Below are positions 62,063 through 64,000 of a DNA stretch of 64,000 nt, piece after piece. The first letter of the stretch is position 1; each line of letters starts with the position of its first letter. Source of the stretch: Phytoseiulus persimilis (lineage: Eukaryota > Arthropoda > Arachnida > Mesostigmata > Phytoseiidae); NCBI GenBank assembly GCA_037576195.1, contig CM075104.1, positions 11,114,211 to 11,178,210 on the forward strand, in the 5' to 3' direction. A program made the position numbers and the translations under genes. A model generated the notes under the pieces. The model was not told the DNA's origin and did not search any database. It saw nothing but the letters and a program-made list of their open reading frames with translations.

Positions 62063-62964
62063 TCATGGGCGCAACAAGCTGGGCAGACGGTGGCCTCGCA
62101 TCGCGATAGTAGAAGATATCGCGTTGTCAGAACGATCAAATAATTGTCGATCTTGATTCGGGCTCGCTCCGTCAGAATGGAAGTCTTCTTCGCAGTCGTC
62201 CATTTGGATTCCATTGCTGCGTGCGAGGACGTCTTCCGCTTGCTCTGACATGGGGTGCCCGGATCCCGCGTTGGTCTCCTTGACCCTCCTGAGATCGGGG
62301 ACGGGAAGAACTGCCGGACGCCCGCCACGAACTGAGAGCAAGCAGAGATCTGCGACGAAGGGGTCTGGCCGATTCGTGGCCGATTTCAGCCCGATTCGTG
62401 GAACGTAGCGCAACGCTTGCCCCCCAAGTGGTGGGCTCGTGCTTCGGCAACATTCGGAAGTCGGCAGGATTCGCTTTGTTCCTTTGCGCGCCTTCATCCT
62501 CATCAGCATCGTCGTCATCATGAACGGCGGTGGCGGCAGCGGCATCATCATGATCGCCACCGAGGGCTTCATCACGAGCAACATGATGATGATCATCATC
62601 TTTCTCTTCACTCCATGATCGTCAGCTACGGTAGCACCATTATTTCTCGCGGATTATTCTGCTTCCTGCCGCTGCTGACGCGGCTGCCGCGCCGCTACCG
62701 ATGCTAACGCTTAATGGTCAGCGACGCTCTATTGACTCGGCTCATGTGTGCGTCAGGAATCGAGGCTCCCCGCTTCCGTTTTCGCCAGTCTGCTGTTCTT
62801 CTTCGGCTGTTTGCGATTCCAACACCTGCATGATCATTGTCGGCGTCGAAATTTTCATCCTCATCGTAATTATTCACATAACTCTCATTGAGAGGCAGCC
62901 GCCCCTGCGACCGCCCTTCCGTGTTTCTCCGTGCGTTCGGCTGAGGAACTTCATCTAAAACCAT
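62063..62964 (-). CDS. Acidic coding-like exons, product unknown
   Basis: On the minus strand 62964-62704 opens with an ATG (MVLDEVPQPNARRNTEG), continues with an acidic stretch (NNYDEDENFDADNDHAG) and a basic cluster (WRKRKRG), and stops at 62704. A second stretch near 62610-62410 is Asp/His-rich in one frame. A third, 62288-62063, follows a TCTCAG acceptor and includes MSEQAEDVLARSNGIQMDD. All show G-first codon bias. The pattern suggests a disordered nuclear protein read away from the window's right end, but the splice joins are not resolved and no domain is recognised. Opposite-strand frames are hydrophobic mirror images. Confidence 0.3.
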
Positions 62965-63057
62965 GCGGGGAAACGACAGAGATCCGAAGAAGAATCGATT
63001 TCCCGACGCTTTCGGCGACCCTCCTGAATCGCATGCATTTTCGGGACGCGTTGTCAA

Positions 63058-64000
63058 GTGGGTTGGGGAGCCTTCAGCTGGTCAACCCGCGGACGGAGTT
63101 GATCATCATTTTCTATGCCACGTTTAGCTAAAGCCCGTCGACATTGTCGCTGCGACGCGTTTCACACGCAGCTTGGCCTAGTGGCCTGTATAACGACCAA
63201 TTTCTCTCGCTCGCTGTATTTTCTTTTTACCTAGTAAGTCCCCAGCCAGCCAGCAAATGAACCAAGCAGCTGGCTAGCCATTTATCTATCCATTTATCTA
63301 TCTATCAATCTGACAGACGGCGACACAGATACCAGCACGAAGCGAGCGGTGCCCAAGATGTGACCAAGAAATTGACAGAATTGATGGGACCCACCGACCG
63401 ATCGACCAGCGAGTCATCGAGCAGCCAAACGCGTTTGCTCATCGTTTTCCCTGATGCTGGTGTGACTCCCGCCTCTTTCGTCCCCTGGTTGCCGGCCGGT
63501 GCCCCGAGATACACCAGATCTTCGCCATGGCGAGCGATTCCAGCGCTGGCTGGCGGCCTGCTTGGCTAGACGTGGCTGCCGGTTTAGCGCTTGCGAAATG
63601 TGGGTCATCGGTTTTAATTGGCGCGCACACGACCAGACAAGAACATCCACTACCACCGGCGGCTGAGGACCCAGTGGAGAAGCTGGCAGTTAGTCCGTGA
63701 AACGTGTGGACAGATAGACAGAAACCCGCCGCTGCCGCCGCCGCCGCCGCCGCCTCGACCAGATTACGAAGAGCTCGTGTTTTGTCTGCGGATGACAGGC
63801 GTTGCACATGTTGGCCTGACCTGAATGATACACTGAGATACATTTTCGAACCGGGACGCATTTCATCCAAATCATTCAGGATCTTGATTCTGTCCGGAGG
63901 TTTCCGACCCTTGGAATCGGGTCCGTCGACTTCGGTTCCGACGCCCCGAGTTCTCGATCCGGAGAACGCTGGGGCGGAACCTCGCCTCCGGCTTGGGAGG
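63058..64000. other. Right-end interval with no gene seen
   Basis: No domain is recognisable. It contains a TATC-type repeat near 63280-63310 and a short GCC trinucleotide run near 63728-63753. Confidence 0.4.

Noticed and set aside
62701-62958. Hydrophobic plus-strand frame resembling a transmembrane segment
   Set aside because: It is the mirror of the acidic minus-strand frame at 62704-62964; only one can be real and the minus-strand text has the better codon bias and an ATG start.
1-64000. CRISPR arrays, operons, bacterial defence systems, rRNA
   Set aside because: No regularly spaced direct repeats with unique spacers, no ribosome-binding-site-led gene strings and no rRNA-like sequence; the intron-split genes show the window is eukaryotic.

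Overview
This window looks like nuclear DNA from an arthropod, most likely a parasitiform mite. Reasons: about 50% GC, intron-split genes for animal-only proteins (Vav, nervous wreck, DENND1), mostly short introns of roughly 60-350 bp, a secreted family-2 cystatin, and a decayed non-LTR retrotransposon. A phytoseiid such as Metaseiulus (Galendromus) occidentalis fits the base composition and compact genes, but that is inference; nothing here fixes the species.

Five genes can be read exon by exon. (1) nervous wreck/FCHSD on +, 7710-15469: 16 exons, 978 codons, F-BAR, two SH3 domains, proline-rich tail. (2) A DENND1/connecdenn Rab35-type GEF on -, 27906-20510: 11 exons, 660 codons. (3) Vav on +, 30204-35798: 13 exons, 884 codons, with CH, DH, PH, C1, SH3, SH2 and SH3. 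(4) A family-2 cystatin on -, about 38860-38024. (5) RPUSD2-type pseudouridine synthase on -, 41755-40320: 3 exons, 414 codons, poly(A) signal just downstream. Splice phases were followed by hand; the four long models each sum to a whole number of codons and end at a stop.

Layout: 1-7.7 kb is tetranucleotide-rich DNA with one coding-like island on - (4.6-5.1 kb). nervous wreck converges on DENND1, and the gap between them holds a frameshifted LINE reverse transcriptase on -. DENND1 and Vav diverge from a 2.3 kb interval that holds an unassigned + ORF. Cystatin and RPUSD2 follow on -. From 41.8 kb to the end I recognise no gene family. This part holds an inverted repeat at 54.2-54.6 kb, 17-bp tandem repeats in opposite orientations at 49.6 and 50.2 kb, homopolymer runs, and coding-like islands rich in Asp, Ser and Gly that could be exons of one or more fast-evolving genes (55.4-60.6 kb on +, 60.9-63.0 kb on -).

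Functionally, nervous wreck, DENND1 and Vav all act where membrane traffic meets actin: F-BAR/WASp control of endosomes, Rab35 activation on clathrin-coated membranes, and tyrosine-kinase-driven Rho activation. The DENND1 tail carries matches to clathrin, AP-2 and EH-domain motifs. I found no CRISPR array, rRNA, convincing tRNA or bacterial-type system.
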